From Bursaphelenchus xylophilus (taxonomy: Eukaryota; Nematoda; Chromadorea; Rhabditida; Aphelenchoididae), in the NCBI GenBank assembly GCA_904066235.2, contig CAJFCV020000003.1, positions 5,952,001-6,016,000 of the forward strand: a DNA stretch of 64,000 bases, read 5' to 3'. Below are positions 23,401 to 34,425 of this stretch, piece after piece. Made by a program: the position numbers and the translations under genes. The notes under the pieces were generated by a model. It searched no databases, had not been told where the DNA came from, and saw only the letters and a program-made list of their open reading frames with translations. Position 1 is the stretch's first letter. Every line of letters starts with the position of its first letter.

Positions 23401-23709
23401 GGAACACCTGAAAAGTGTTAGAGAAGATAATCAAGTCACCTTCATTCCTTCGGCCTTCAAAGAATTTGTAAAACGAATGGGTATTCTGAGTTCCGTGACT
23501 CCTTTTGGCAATTTAAGCCCTCCGGCAACAACCATTCCCATCTCCATCTGGGTCCATAATTGGACTGAGTTGTTCTGCTGTACCAAAGAATTGGCTAGCC
23601 GGTAATTGAAAAGAACATGACTGTTCGTAAATCCAGGGACGATTTGCAGAACCTTGAAGGATTCGGAATAAGGAATAAGAGCAAGAAGAACACTAACATA
23701 AGACCACAT
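20483..23709 (-). CDS. UDP-glucuronosyltransferase (UGT)
   Basis: Membrane enzyme that transfers a sugar from a UDP-sugar to small lipophilic acceptors in the endoplasmic reticulum. Five exons (23709-23440, 23407-23192, 21618-21399, 21361-20972, 20913-20483) join in phase to 508 residues, normal for nematode UGTs. Seen in order: a short signal peptide, the likely catalytic His in TNSHVLFNYRLAN, an IWLTHGTSLYDY acceptor-domain block, then the UGT donor-binding signature WLPQKELMLHPKTALLIAHG followed by GYNSFLEA and PLFADQ, and a C-terminal hydrophobic anchor (LSLLLLLPVLFVSY). Intron 2 is 1.57 kb and contains two palindromic elements; the others are 32-60 nt. No defect is seen in the coding exons. 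Confidence 0.93.
21648..22365. mobile_element. Palindromic element in UGT intron 2 (left)
   Basis: The left end TACTCCCTGCGTTCTTTGCA is mirrored at the right by GTAAAGAACGCAAGGGGTAC. A second inner pair is TACTGTTAAAAAGTAA near 21970 against TTACTTTTTAACAGTA near 22185. About 720 bp, no coding frame recognised. A TACTGTTAAAAAGTAA-type motif also occurs near 51105. Confidence 0.75.
22402..23160. mobile_element. Palindromic element in UGT intron 2 (right)
   Basis: The left end CTACCCCATGGAAAATTG and GATTTGGTAAGAGCTAT mirror the right end ATAGCTCTTACCAAAAC and CAATTTTCCATAGGGTAG. A family B-like core (AATGCGCAATTCTTGTCTC, then GCGGGTTTTCTGCGAGGA) lies at about 22445-22600, so this is either a composite or a B insertion. 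It ends about 30 bp from the UGT 5' splice site. Confidence 0.75.
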
Positions 23710-24156
23710 TCTTTAGGGCTCCAAATAAGGGTTGCGCCCATTAAGGGCAGAACCGATATTATTGTAAAGCGATCCGTCTTTTTTATATCTTTCGTTACAA
23801 TTAACTCCCTTCAGAAATTCTAGTGCTTTCGCTTCGTGATGACCTATCAAAGATCGAATGATTACAATGGCCATTAAAAATTATTAAAGAACTTTCCCAA
23901 TTCATAAACTATATTCTCTTCGTTTTCTGTCGGCGCAAGGAAATGATTTATCACAATCGCAATCACAGCGAAAAGGAGGTCAGAAATATAAGGACAAAAC
24001 TTCTTTTTTATGGCCCCGTCGAAAAGAAGATTTCGCAGCCAGCGCCCACTGTTTTCTGTAGCCTGTGAAGGCTCACCTGAGGCTTACTTATCTTACTTGT
24101 TAGTTTAGAGTTAGCTTACAATTAGGCTCAAGGGTATGCTTAGGCTTATAGCGGAG

Positions 24157-24590
24157 GTACCCCATGTGCGACGCTCAGATTTTGATGAAACTTTGCACAA
24201 ATTTAGAATAATTTTTTTCTAGAGTATATACGAGAATCCTAGGTCGCGCTTTGCAGAAACAACCGAGATTTGAAAATCGAAAGTCGGCGAAAAAATGAGA
24301 CTTTTTGCCGAATTTCGGCACGAAAAGTTTCATACCTATTTCTACCGTAAAGCGTAATGTTTCTACAAAAAAATAATTCTTTTGCACAAAACTGGCAAAG
24401 TTATGACCAAAAAGTGTTTTTCTCTCTAACCGCTCTCCGCGTTTTGTGTACTCTCTCAGCCGCAAAGATCGTTGAATATCTCGGCTGCGCCTGCCAAGCG
24501 CGAGCTAAAACTTTCAGGAATTGATATGTAGTCCGTGTGCGCAAAATTTAAAGAAAATCTGAGCGCTTTGGGTACTTCCCGTTAGCTTAT
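24157..24590. repeat. Family A repeat, copy 3 (uninterrupted)
   Basis: About 435 bp with imperfect inverted ends: GTACCCCATGTGCGACGCTC on the left and GAGCGCTTTGGGTACTTC on the right. This is the cleanest copy of the family seen also at 48-432 and 13283-14873. It lies about 240 bp upstream of the set-1 start, so it may contribute promoter sequence. Confidence 0.8.
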
Positions 24591-24832
24591 CCGGTGAACT
24601 GCGAAAAAGCCCGGGCGCAGGCTGCGAAACCTTTTTTCGCCGGAACGAAGGGCTCGAGCCCGAGCCCCGAAAGTTTTTCCAATTTAAAAATATATTGACA
24701 CTTCGTCGGATATCAATATGGTCGTTTCGTTTGAACAAAAAAATTAAAAAAGACGGATTATTGATGCGCATTCTCGTGTCTGTGTAATATGTTATAGCCA
24801 TGTAGTCAGTATAGGACGACTGAAATCTGAGA

Positions 24833-25515
24833 ATGGCTTCCAATCAAGTCCTCCCGTCAAATAGACGGACGATTAAAAAGTAAGTTTAGGCAATTAGAAC
24901 CGGATTTATTGTTTTATTTATTATAGAAAAAAAGAAAAGACGAACCATAAAATAACTGAATACTTTCCGGTACGACGGAGCACCAGGAGAACTACGGAGC
25001 AACTTAAGGTATGCGTTTAGATACAATTTTGATTCATATTGTAGAGTGAAGAGAAAGAAAAGATTAGAAGTCTGATAGAAACCGGATATTATGAAGATTA
25101 CCTTCGAGTATATGAGACCGAAGAGAAAGGAAGAGGAATCAGGGCCGGTAGACCTTTCAAGAAAGACGAATTTGTGGTGGAATATCGTGGAGAGATGTTG
25201 ACAGCAGCTGAAGGAAAGAAAAGGGAACAAGAATATGCCCGGAGCACAACGATTGGCTCTTATATGTACTTTTTTCAACATCGAAACCAAAGATTGTGTG
25301 TGGATGCCACCGCAGAAACGCCGTATAAAGGCCGATTGGTGAACCACAGTTTTTTAAAACCGAATCTCAAGTCGAAAGTAGTGGAATTAGATAACTCTAT
25401 TCATCTTTGTTTATTTGCCAAACGAGATATTGCAATTGGGGAGGAGTTAGTGTATGATTATGGGGAGCGCAGGACTCATGCCATTGCGTTTAATCCGTGG
25501 CTGAAACACTCCTAA
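24833..25515 (+). CDS. Histone H4 lysine-20 monomethyltransferase (SET-1/KMT5A)
   Basis: SET-domain enzyme of the SETD8/KMT5A type, which monomethylates H4K20. Three exons (24833-24879, 24927-25008, 25045-25515) join in phase to 199 residues. The N-terminal tail is short and basic and holds KITEYFPVRRSTRR at about residues 24-37, matching the PCNA-binding degron of vertebrate SET8. The SET domain fills the rest: EKGRGIRA, EFVVEYRGE, GSYMYFFQ, the GRLVNHS version of the NHS pseudoknot motif, and GEELVYDYG with the catalytic Tyr, ending in NPWLKHS as in the family. It is shorter than vertebrate SET8 because the N-terminal region is reduced. Orthologous to C. elegans set-1. Confidence 0.95.
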
Positions 25516-25545
25516 CAATATTCGTTGGGTACGAAAAGGGTCTAG

Positions 25546-25838
25546 GGTACTCCATGTTCACACTTCACCCATGACCAAGCCCACGGCCTATTTCGTGACT
25601 AAGGTGATTGTCCAAAGTATTCTCAAAATAACCAAACTAGGTGACTAGGGTGCGAGAGTCGCTTTGGCTGGGCTTGGTCGTGAATTAGCTCGTGAGCTAG
25701 TTCGGATATGTACCTCGAAAAGCGTTAAAATTTGATCATCACCGAGGGGAATACTCTTTTTCGTGGAAACGCAAGCTTTGGTGTGCCCTAAGGAAGGTGT
25801 CTTGACCATTCTAGTCAAGCATTGAGACCATTTTTGGT
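25546..25838. repeat. Family E repeat, copy 2
   Basis: Begins TACTCCATGTTCACAC and ends near GACCATTCTAGTCAAGCATTG, matching the ends of 18803-19225 but shorter inside. It lies between set-1 and avl-9. The remaining bases up to 26156 hold no recognised gene. Confidence 0.6.
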
Positions 25839-26156
25839 AATCTTATCAACTATCATGACCTTGGTCACGGCCAAGGTCAAGGTAGGGCCTAGGTCTTTTT
25901 CGCGGAACTTTTTTACCCGGCGAACCTTTTCGTCCCCCGCGAACAATATTAACTTAATAACGCTATCTCACAAATTACATTGTTTTAAATATGAATCTCT
26001 GTATAGCTTTAATAAAACTGACCGCATGGTGAATGTTATAAAAAAATCTTGAATATTCCAGTTTCGTATTTAATGAATGGTATGTTCCAAAGTATTCGTC
26101 AAACTCTTTAAATGCTAATGGAAAAAGTTTAGATGAATAGTCCTATACTCCATGTC

Positions 26157-27826
26157 ATGGTTGTAGGATTTCATCACACGAAAGGAAGCCAGGTAGTTCA
26201 TAATTAAGCTTAAAGTCACACATGTAGTTAAGGTCGAATATTGTTATCCAACTTTACAAGAAGAGGGCGGGGAGGTGCTTATGCCTCGTGTTTGGGAGAA
26301 CTTACCGAATCTGGCAATGCCTGATGGATCCCATAACTCTCCAAACGGGGGCAGGTTTAATTTGTGGTAATTTTAATTCAAACAGATACGGTCTACTTTA
26401 CTCTACCTTCGTCTGAGGATTCACGTTGTACGGTGTTTGGCATCGCTTGTTATAAGCACATCGACAGTAAAAAACTACTTCAAAAGGAAGCAGATGTGAC
26501 AAGAAGTCATGTCCAGAAAAGTGTTGTGGTATTATCTCGGATTCCGTTGTATGGTAATTTGAGAGCAAAATTGGAATTAATTACCGAGGCATATTTTAAT
26601 GAGAAGGACTTCACAAAAGTCGGGGTTCTAGAGCAGACCTTCAACAACCTCACAGACATGTTTACTTACGACTTGATGGATAATCAAGCGATCTACATGG
26701 GTGAGTCCGTGACCACGTTTCGTAAAAATTTACAGGGATACCCCTCTACTCTTTGCTGATGTCGTTCAAACATCGTACCTTAGAATTAGTGAAACTTCTG
26801 TTGTTAGAAAAAAAAATTATTTTTGACATTACCCCAACGAGCAGACTGAGCAATGTCCTCATGGGATTGATATCATTGTTTCCTTGTAAGTATCGTTACA
26901 ATCATTGCAATTGATAAGTGTAGGTACTTTGGAGGACGGGTTGACCGAATGTGCCGTAACTTCTAAATCAGGCTGTCATTCGGAATCTCTGAATACAAAT
27001 GACTACGGGTTCCCCCTCAGCATATTCACCAAGGCAAGTATTACTTTTTCAAACAATTCCTTGTTCTAGGGCTATCTATTTCATCCATATCTAAGTGTTA
27101 ATTGGATAGAGCAACTACGATCCGATAATGTTAGAGGCTATTGCATTGGCGTGACAAACGGCATATTTCAGTCAAACAAGGATCTCTATGATGCGTATGT
27201 AACGGTAAGTTCTTCTTCTTATTGAAATAATGTATTCTAGATCGATGCAAGCGGGGCCGGGTCCATTAACATAAGCGATCACAAGCTTCAAAAGCTGGTC
27301 GATTTAACAACGCAGGACGTCCGCTTCATGCAAAATATTCTACAAGGTGTGGAAAACTCGACCCCATCAGGTAACCGATCCCTTTTCAAATTACCGTATC
27401 ATTATCAGACTTCACAGGAAACGATGACTGGGTTCGAGTTCAGGTATACTCTTACATATGTTCCTTGCTTATTGTCGGAAAGAACGAAAAAAGCGAGCAC
27501 TGTGCGGAATACAATTCAGAATTCTTAACAGCCTGGAGGGATACCCACAACTTCAGAGTTTGGAATGCAGGGAATCATGAACCGATGCCTGACGTTGTAG
27601 CCGAGTAAGTCGATTTTGTTTGGCTTCAATTCTCTATAGACATCCCTGCTCTGGCCCCATTGGTGCACAAGATTTTCTTTTGATAGTTGGACGGAAATTC
27701 AATAACAGTGGACAAGGAAGGAAAGTCATAAATACAATTAACTCGACAGCCAAATATATGAGTGAGCAGGGGAGTCGGCTCAAATCCTCGTTTTCCACAT
27801 GGATAAGTAGACCAAGCCATTCATAA
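26157..27826 (+). CDS. AVL9 homolog (DENN-like, late secretory pathway)
   Basis: Homolog of AVL9, a DENN-related protein linked to late secretory traffic. About ten exons: 26157-26192, 26233-26350, 26386-26700, 26736-26885, 26926-27033, 27070-27206, then further short exons, ending with the stop at 27826. Motifs in order: VVGFHHTKGSQ, VEYCYP, ALPDGSHN-type loop, FGIACYKHI, QKSVVVLSRIPLYG, LITEAYFNEKDFT, LLLLEKKIIF, MGLISLFP, YGFPLSIFTKGYLFHPYLSV, then DDWVRVQVYSYICSLL. The C-terminal tail is Ser-rich. Two introns (26351-26385 and 27034-27069) can only be kept in phase with GC donor sites. The start is the first in-frame ATG; additional upstream residues are possible. Confidence 0.9.
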
Positions 27827-27937
27827 CGTCTGAAACTGTTTAGGTCCCCAACATGTATATATGCCCTCAATAATTGTATAAGATACCTTCCCATCCTTCA
27901 AGTTCCTATAAAAAATTCTCGTCTAGTTTTACAATAT

Positions 27938-30900
27938 TTATTCAAAAGGCTTGGTGTTATCGGGCCAGTCTTGTTTGTCTTCCTTTTTGGGATGCCAGGC
28001 CTCATTTCCGGAGAACAAAGCATTGTATCCATTGTCATAAACCTCCCCGTTACCTTGATCTTCATTGTTTGAGGCTAAATTTTCTTGTTGTATAAACCAT
28101 GGAAATTGAAAGCCGGCCTCATTTGGGATGGGGTTAGCGTATCCTTGATACAACAAATGTCTGTGAAGATCATAATTCCGTTGTGTTTCTTGTTGGAATT
28201 GCAGCAGCTGATCGTAAATGTTGTTTCCTTGGCTGTTTTCGAAGTAAGTGGTGTCCATCAGCGAAGTTATTCCATTCAAAGGATCAGGAACTGGTATATC
28301 AACCGGCTCTTCTAAAATAATCGACGGTAACGGTACACTCGTATCTCCAGCAACGGGATTTGTAGATGCGATTCTGAGAAGTTTCTCTCGAAATTCTTCG
28401 ACCAATCTATTTATGACTGATGGAGTCAGCCAGGAGGTGTTTGTGACGTCATTTTCTTCGTACTCCTGAAACAACTTCGTGCTATTTCTAATTTGCTTAC
28501 CCTAAATTCAGCTTCTTTTTTGACCTCATCCGATGGGGAATGTTGGTCGACATCGGCGAATAAAGAACCACATTGCTGGGCGTAGAATTCGAAATCCTTT
28601 TGGATGTCATCTAAAACATGATCACCGAGCTTTCTATCCATACCTGAATTAATTACAGCGTCAGCCCATTCTGGGGGTGGGGAGGTTGATTCGTCGTTAT
28701 TCTGACATTGGTCGTCGAATTTGTGAACCTCGGGCATCTCGAATTCGTGCTTCCAATGCATAGAATCAGACGACTTGGTCGAATCTGTCTGCACGGATAC
28801 CGATGGTGTTACCTTTATCTTCTCAGTTACCTTCTGAACTTCTTGATCTTGTTTGCTCAACTTCTCTTTTCTTTGCTGCTTCGGTTCCTTGTTGTTCAAG
28901 TCCACGATTTCAGCTTCGGTCTTTTTCTTGTTGGCATTTCTTCTTCGCCGAACACCATTTTTGGTAGCCTTGCTGTTTTCGGCTTCGTCGTATTTGTCAT
29001 TAACATTGATAGTGCCTGGGGCTTCATGGACATCATCCATGAGACGTATTGTACTGTTTAATTTCTCGTTGTTAAATAGCTCCTTGTTTGTTTCTTTTAC
29101 AACATCGCCTCGTATCACCCACCAAACACGTTCGCTCACAAAAATAAAACAGTTGAACATTCTAGCAAACAAGACGTATAAGCAATTGTCGGTGCTCTGA
29201 TAAACCCAGCGAAACTTTTCTTCATGCTTTCTACCGGTGACTTTTCTTAATCTCCAAAAGAATCCTCTGTCCGAGCAGACTGTCAGATCAGTGTAATCAC
29301 TGCTATTGGATAACGGATCATGATGGAGTTCATTCATCAATTCGACTTGCTGGTGTTGCATTCCGGACAAGCATCTGTCACCTTCCAGATACGCACATGC
29401 ACTGATACAAACCATGCAAAAACTGAAAATATTTAAATAATGCAACTAAATAATTTTTTAAACTTACACTAAAGCCATAACACAAGCATAATACATCAAC
29501 CATTCAAAGGGTGGTCGAGGGAGGGCTGCATGACATATCTCCAACATCTCTGGAGCTATAGTAGCAACAATATCAAAGACCCATGGGGTTGCATTCATGT
29601 GGGTGTAAACCTGAAGAGTAGCTTCATTCACGCTCATCAGGAAGTCGGGAGTGTAAGCGATATCAATCGGTTTCGTTTCATTTGGTGCCAGTATAAAAGT
29701 ATCGCAGTTCAGAACTCTGAATCCTCTATCCGAACAAGAGGTTCCACTGATGCTCATGTTTACAATCCAAAGCTCGGACTCGCCGACGTTCTTCAGAAAG
29801 AATGTGCGCTTCACTGTAAAACTGGTACCCAATTTGTGGGTCAATCTTTTGGGGTTGTAACATTCGCTGAGATGTGACATTAAGATGTCAAACATTAACT
29901 GTACTTCTCTTGAGGACTTCCCATCCATCTCTAATCCAACCCTGGAGCCTCTGCCGTATAACACGACAGGTTCTAAGGCCGTCAAATTGTTTCGGATCAA
30001 TAACAAGGATGATCGGAGTGTGTAGTCGGACGGGAGAAATCCAACTCGTATCCTCACTTTCATTCCCGGTTTCAGAATCATGGAAAGTGTAAATCGTGGA
30101 ACTTGGCGGTTTACAACTTGTTCTACTTCTTCTCTGAGCCGAGGCACAGGACTCCCCGGCTTCAAAGTGAACAGCTCTGTATCCCGAAGCGAAAACATCA
30201 ATGTTTCATTCATTTCGACGGGTTCTGTTAACGGGTAAGGCAGCTCGTCCTTGAAAAACTCCAACAAAGCCTCAGCATCCGGATATATCACCAATGGAAG
30301 CAATTGGACGATAACTGGATGAATTGAAGGATTCGCTAAGGTCAGGTTCAATATCTGCAAAGGACAAAAAGAAAGATAGAACAAAAATATGATCTACCGT
30401 AAAGTTTCCGACAGCAGTTAAGGGGAAATGAACAGCCCGGTGACTGAAGAGTTTCGGCCAGCTGAGCTCGGTCTTAACTCCAACTTCCACACTCCTAAAA
30501 CGATCCGTGTCAATGATGACTTTAGATTGCACTGTCTTGTCTGTTATTGCGTTCCATCTCATACGTAGGCGTTGATACAAATAACTATCAATTTCTGGCA
30601 AATTTGGGGGTAACTTCATACCATGGGTAAACCATTGACCATCTAAACGTTGACCATCTCTTAATATTCAAGGTTACATACCCGGAGAATGAATTGTAAA
30701 TCCGCAATAGCAATCGTTTGTACACGCAGTTCCTTGGGTGAAAGTGATCGAACCTAAAGCCTTTACACTTTCAGGTGGCATTGTAAGATCATCTCCTTTC
30801 CCAATACTAAATGCAAAACGAGGGTCATCTGTTAATGTTGACATCGACATAATTCTGAGAGGCAATTTTGAACTTGAAAAAACCTGAAATTGTTATTGAT

Positions 30901-33140
30901 TACTACTCCCCAGAAGAAACAATTTACATTGATCTCCTTTGTAGTCACTTTTCCAGGAAAAGATTCTCCTAGATCTATTTGTTTCTCCAATGATTTCAGA
31001 GAATCTTCCGTAAACTTAAACTCGATGGGAAAAACGAAGTCCTCAAACTCCGTCTGCAGTCGGATATGAAGATCTTCCGGAATCCGAACTTTTCCATTTG
31101 AGAACACAGTAAGATTGAAAACTGTGAATGTCTGAGCGGGCAGAACGACGTCCAATCCTGGTTCCCATTGAAAGTTGGTCTTGTCCAACGTATAAGGTCT
31201 TGTGGAATTCCCATCTGCCGAACTCAAGATATCTACGGTAATGTGACCTGGCCAAGGGTCCGTCAACTTCTTTAACATAAGTGCCACAGGGTTTGAGTTT
31301 ATAATTGTAAAGTAAAACGATCGACGTTCTCCTTTTGTTATCTCACCCAAATCAAAACGATCCTTTTCAGGATTAAAATACGGAAATTCAATCTAAATGG
31401 AGATGAAAAATTAATTGAAAGGACCCACCTTAATATTCCCTTCAAAGACTAGAAGTTGAACCTTAAAAGCGGTAACATTTGATGCAACCACACAGTCGAT
31501 TCTTTTCGGAGCTTCTGGGGTTGAGAGATAAGTCACCAAAAGAGCGGGCTTGGTCTCGTTCGGGGCTATTTCGACCACTGGACTGATAAGTTTGACACTA
31601 AACGTCTTTTTATCCTCTTCTTCCAATGTAACATCCCAATTCCCTAATCCAAATGGATATTCGTTGTTCAGAGAAATTGTCCTCACAACTGGGGGCTTCA
31701 ACTTGATATAGAAAGAAGAATCTTTCATCACTTGGGAGATTCCACTATAAGTATATACATTTTACAACCTTTTTTACATACCCTGAAACTATCAATGCTG
31801 TAAATTTGACAGTAACGTTGTAATTTCCACCTCTACTTTCAGCTACAATCTCACCATTAACTCGATGTAATTGCTGAGAGGCATTCAAGGTGAAGTAATT
31901 AGTATCCAGATGGACATTGGCGATGGGAACTGGCTTTCCAGGTATATTCCTAGTGCCACCCCTAACAGAGATAGGGGGCTTTGAAGCATACTGCATATAT
32001 AATCCATAGTTTGGATGTTCGTTCTTGACCACGTAAATAGACTCCACTTCCAGACCATTGTCCACGTTTGTAAAGGCCTCAAACACTTTTCTTTCCGAAC
32101 GATCGCCATATTTGATCAGCCCGAAGTCAATCACATCCACAGTGGAGAAGATGCCCAGCTGCCGGGTTACCTCGAGATCGACCGCGATCACCAAGTCGAA
32201 TGATTTCAAGCCTTCTGAAGAGTCGTAAGAGATGGTCTCTGCCTTAATCATCACAAAAACTGTGGAGTTTTGCACTTCGCCTCCGACGATTGTCATGTCT
32301 CCGATTCTCCGAGTTTCAAACGGAATTAGTTCCTAAACCAAAATCTACAATCCAACGCCAACCTACGGTAACATTTTCGCCTGTTGAAGTTAAAACCACC
32401 GATTTATCGCTAGATATGATTCGTGATATCCGTAATTTCTCAGAATAAGGGTTATGAAGATTAATGGGGAAGTCGAGTGATCCCTTAAAAGGAACCCTCG
32501 CTTCTACCTGATGTTTAAGTCGATATGGATTTCCAGTTGTACGTCCCGTAACCTCTAACGAGATTATCGAATGACTGATATATATAGATAACACAGATTC
32601 AACAAGGTCCTCATTTCGAGGCAGAAAAGTAACTGTTATGGTTACATTTTTTGAGGGCTGAATGATCTAAAAGTGGAAAACCGCAATGTCAAATGTTGAA
32701 GTCTTACTTTTGTAGCAGGAAAAGTGTAATAGAAATCCTGTGACACCGTAGAAATAGCATGAACTTTGACTTCAAATGAGTTAGGATTGACTATGGTAAC
32801 TTTTAGCCTCCTTGGAATCCCTAAATGGCCTTCTCCAAAGTCTAATTTCCCCGGAACTAATTCAAGAGGTTGGCCCGGGGGATCAGCTCGCAAGTCAGGC
32901 CTACAAAACATTATTATAAGTGAGATGAAAAAATAAAAACATCGCATGCAAAGCAACTTACGGCTTGGCAAACCCCCACAGTTCCTTTGAAGAAGTATCT
33001 CGGAAATAATGGAGCTCTGAATCTGTCTGGACAAAAGCGTGGGAGATGGAGTCAACGGGGAATGTAGTGCCATCTGAATCCGACAATGAATTTGAGATGC
33101 CGAAGATCGACAGGAACACGATCTGGAAAATCCATCGCAT
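27938..33140 (-). CDS. TMEM131 homolog (collagen secretion factor)
   Basis: Large type I membrane protein related to TMEM131, which binds procollagen in the ER and links to the TRAPP complex. About a dozen or more exons, roughly 1,500 residues; introns about 40-60 nt. Seen: an N-terminal signal peptide (IFQIVFLSIFGISNS), a first domain LVPGKLDFGEGHLGIPRR, then repeated Ig-like strand blocks with NPYRL and LHNPYSEKLRI as in TMEM131, a KPGMKVRIRVGFLPSDY block, LLLIRNNLTALEPVVLYGRG, SFTVKRTFFLKNVGES, and an ALPRPPFEWLMYYACVMALV transmembrane segment near 29465-29520. The cytosolic tail is long, with a basic patch (NGVRRRRNANKKK) and acidic, Asn/Gln-rich stretches. Matches C. elegans tmem-131 in type. 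Exon 1 is 33140-32962, exon 2 is 32900-32708, exon 3 starts at 32666. Confidence 0.9.
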
Positions 33141-34425
33141 TTCTAAAATATTTTGGCAAATTTATGCAAAATAATTTCTTTTTTTTACTACGAAATGCCA
33201 AAAGTTATTGGAAATAGGCGCAAAATGTCAAAAAGCGGGCCAATAATAAGACGATCAAAATTTTGGTGAATCTCAATGACGCGTCATGGCGTAAACTCTC
33301 CTGATTACATTACTTTTGGTCTAAATTGTAATTTTTAACAAAATTTGAAACAAAAAATAAATCTATAAAACGCAGTGATAAAGCTGAGCTGGCGAACTGC
33401 GGATGTCGCCAGAAGATGTCGTCCTTAGGCAGAGAAACGCGCGAGGAGAGGAAAGAGAGAAGGGTCTCCCGTAGTCGCCTTCTCTGATTCTCTGGTTCGT
33501 CGCCCTTCTCCCTTCACTGGATAGTAATTAAGGTTGCGCTCCGTAATGAGACATCGGTGGTTTTTATTATCAGTCTGTGGAGCTCTAAATGACGTTGTCA
33601 GGAGTTTACAAAGAAATGTTCCTTATGAATGACAGTGTTATTAAGAATTCTTGCATCACAGATCTCTGTTAGATTGGACATCCCTTATATTGAGAATGAA
33701 TGACAAAACTTGATCTCGTCGTCATTGTCTACAGAAAACATTTAAAGGGTCATCCCAATTGGCACATAGGCAACCGGAATTCATATATTCATGTCTTTGA
33801 AACGATGGAAACCTTCTTTAAAGGAGGCATTTAAAGGACTGTGTGGAGATAAAAGTTCGCCAAGTTGGGTCGTAATGACAGAATTGTCAAAAATTGAATG
33901 CATACTAAAATAATATCTTCGTCCTTATCTTCTTGTGTTGTCTGCATTAGATGAACAATGATCTCTTCGTACGGTGGCGGCGGCAAGAGAACAGAGGGTA
34001 CGTTTAGTCTAATTTATATTGGTTTACCTTGCTACTCTTCAGCGTTGCGACGCATGAGCTCGGCTTCATCGCTGAAACCGTCGGCCCGGGATTTCTTTCA
34101 CAACAATCACGTCAGGTAATGTTTTTACTAAAAGAAGAAAGTTTTTTGTCACTTGTTGCGTAGGAACGATAGAAATAACCTCACCCGTTTCTCTTTCGTT
34201 TGCTATACCCGGTAAATTAGCGGCCAATTGGGGGCGAAGAAAAGGTGTGTTAAAGGATTTACATCCGGGGCAATCCTCTCGTGGCGACAATAATCCCTTC
34301 CCAAGGCGATGACTTTATGGGGCCCTTCCCCAACTCTGGTCTGTTCGCCGTAGAGACAGCCTGACTTAAGTTATTCCATACCTGAAATCTGACATCATCG
34401 GGAGTCGCTCCGACTGTAAACAGAA
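33141..34425. other. Divergent intergenic region (TMEM131 / K+ channel)
   Basis: No protein gene is supported. It should contain both promoters. A GGCGGCGGCAAG-type stretch near 33970 and a minus-strand open frame at 34066-34290 show no recognisable features. Non-coding 5' exons of the channel gene may lie here: an ACAG acceptor stands at 34420-34423, just before the predicted ATG at 34426. Confidence 0.45.
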
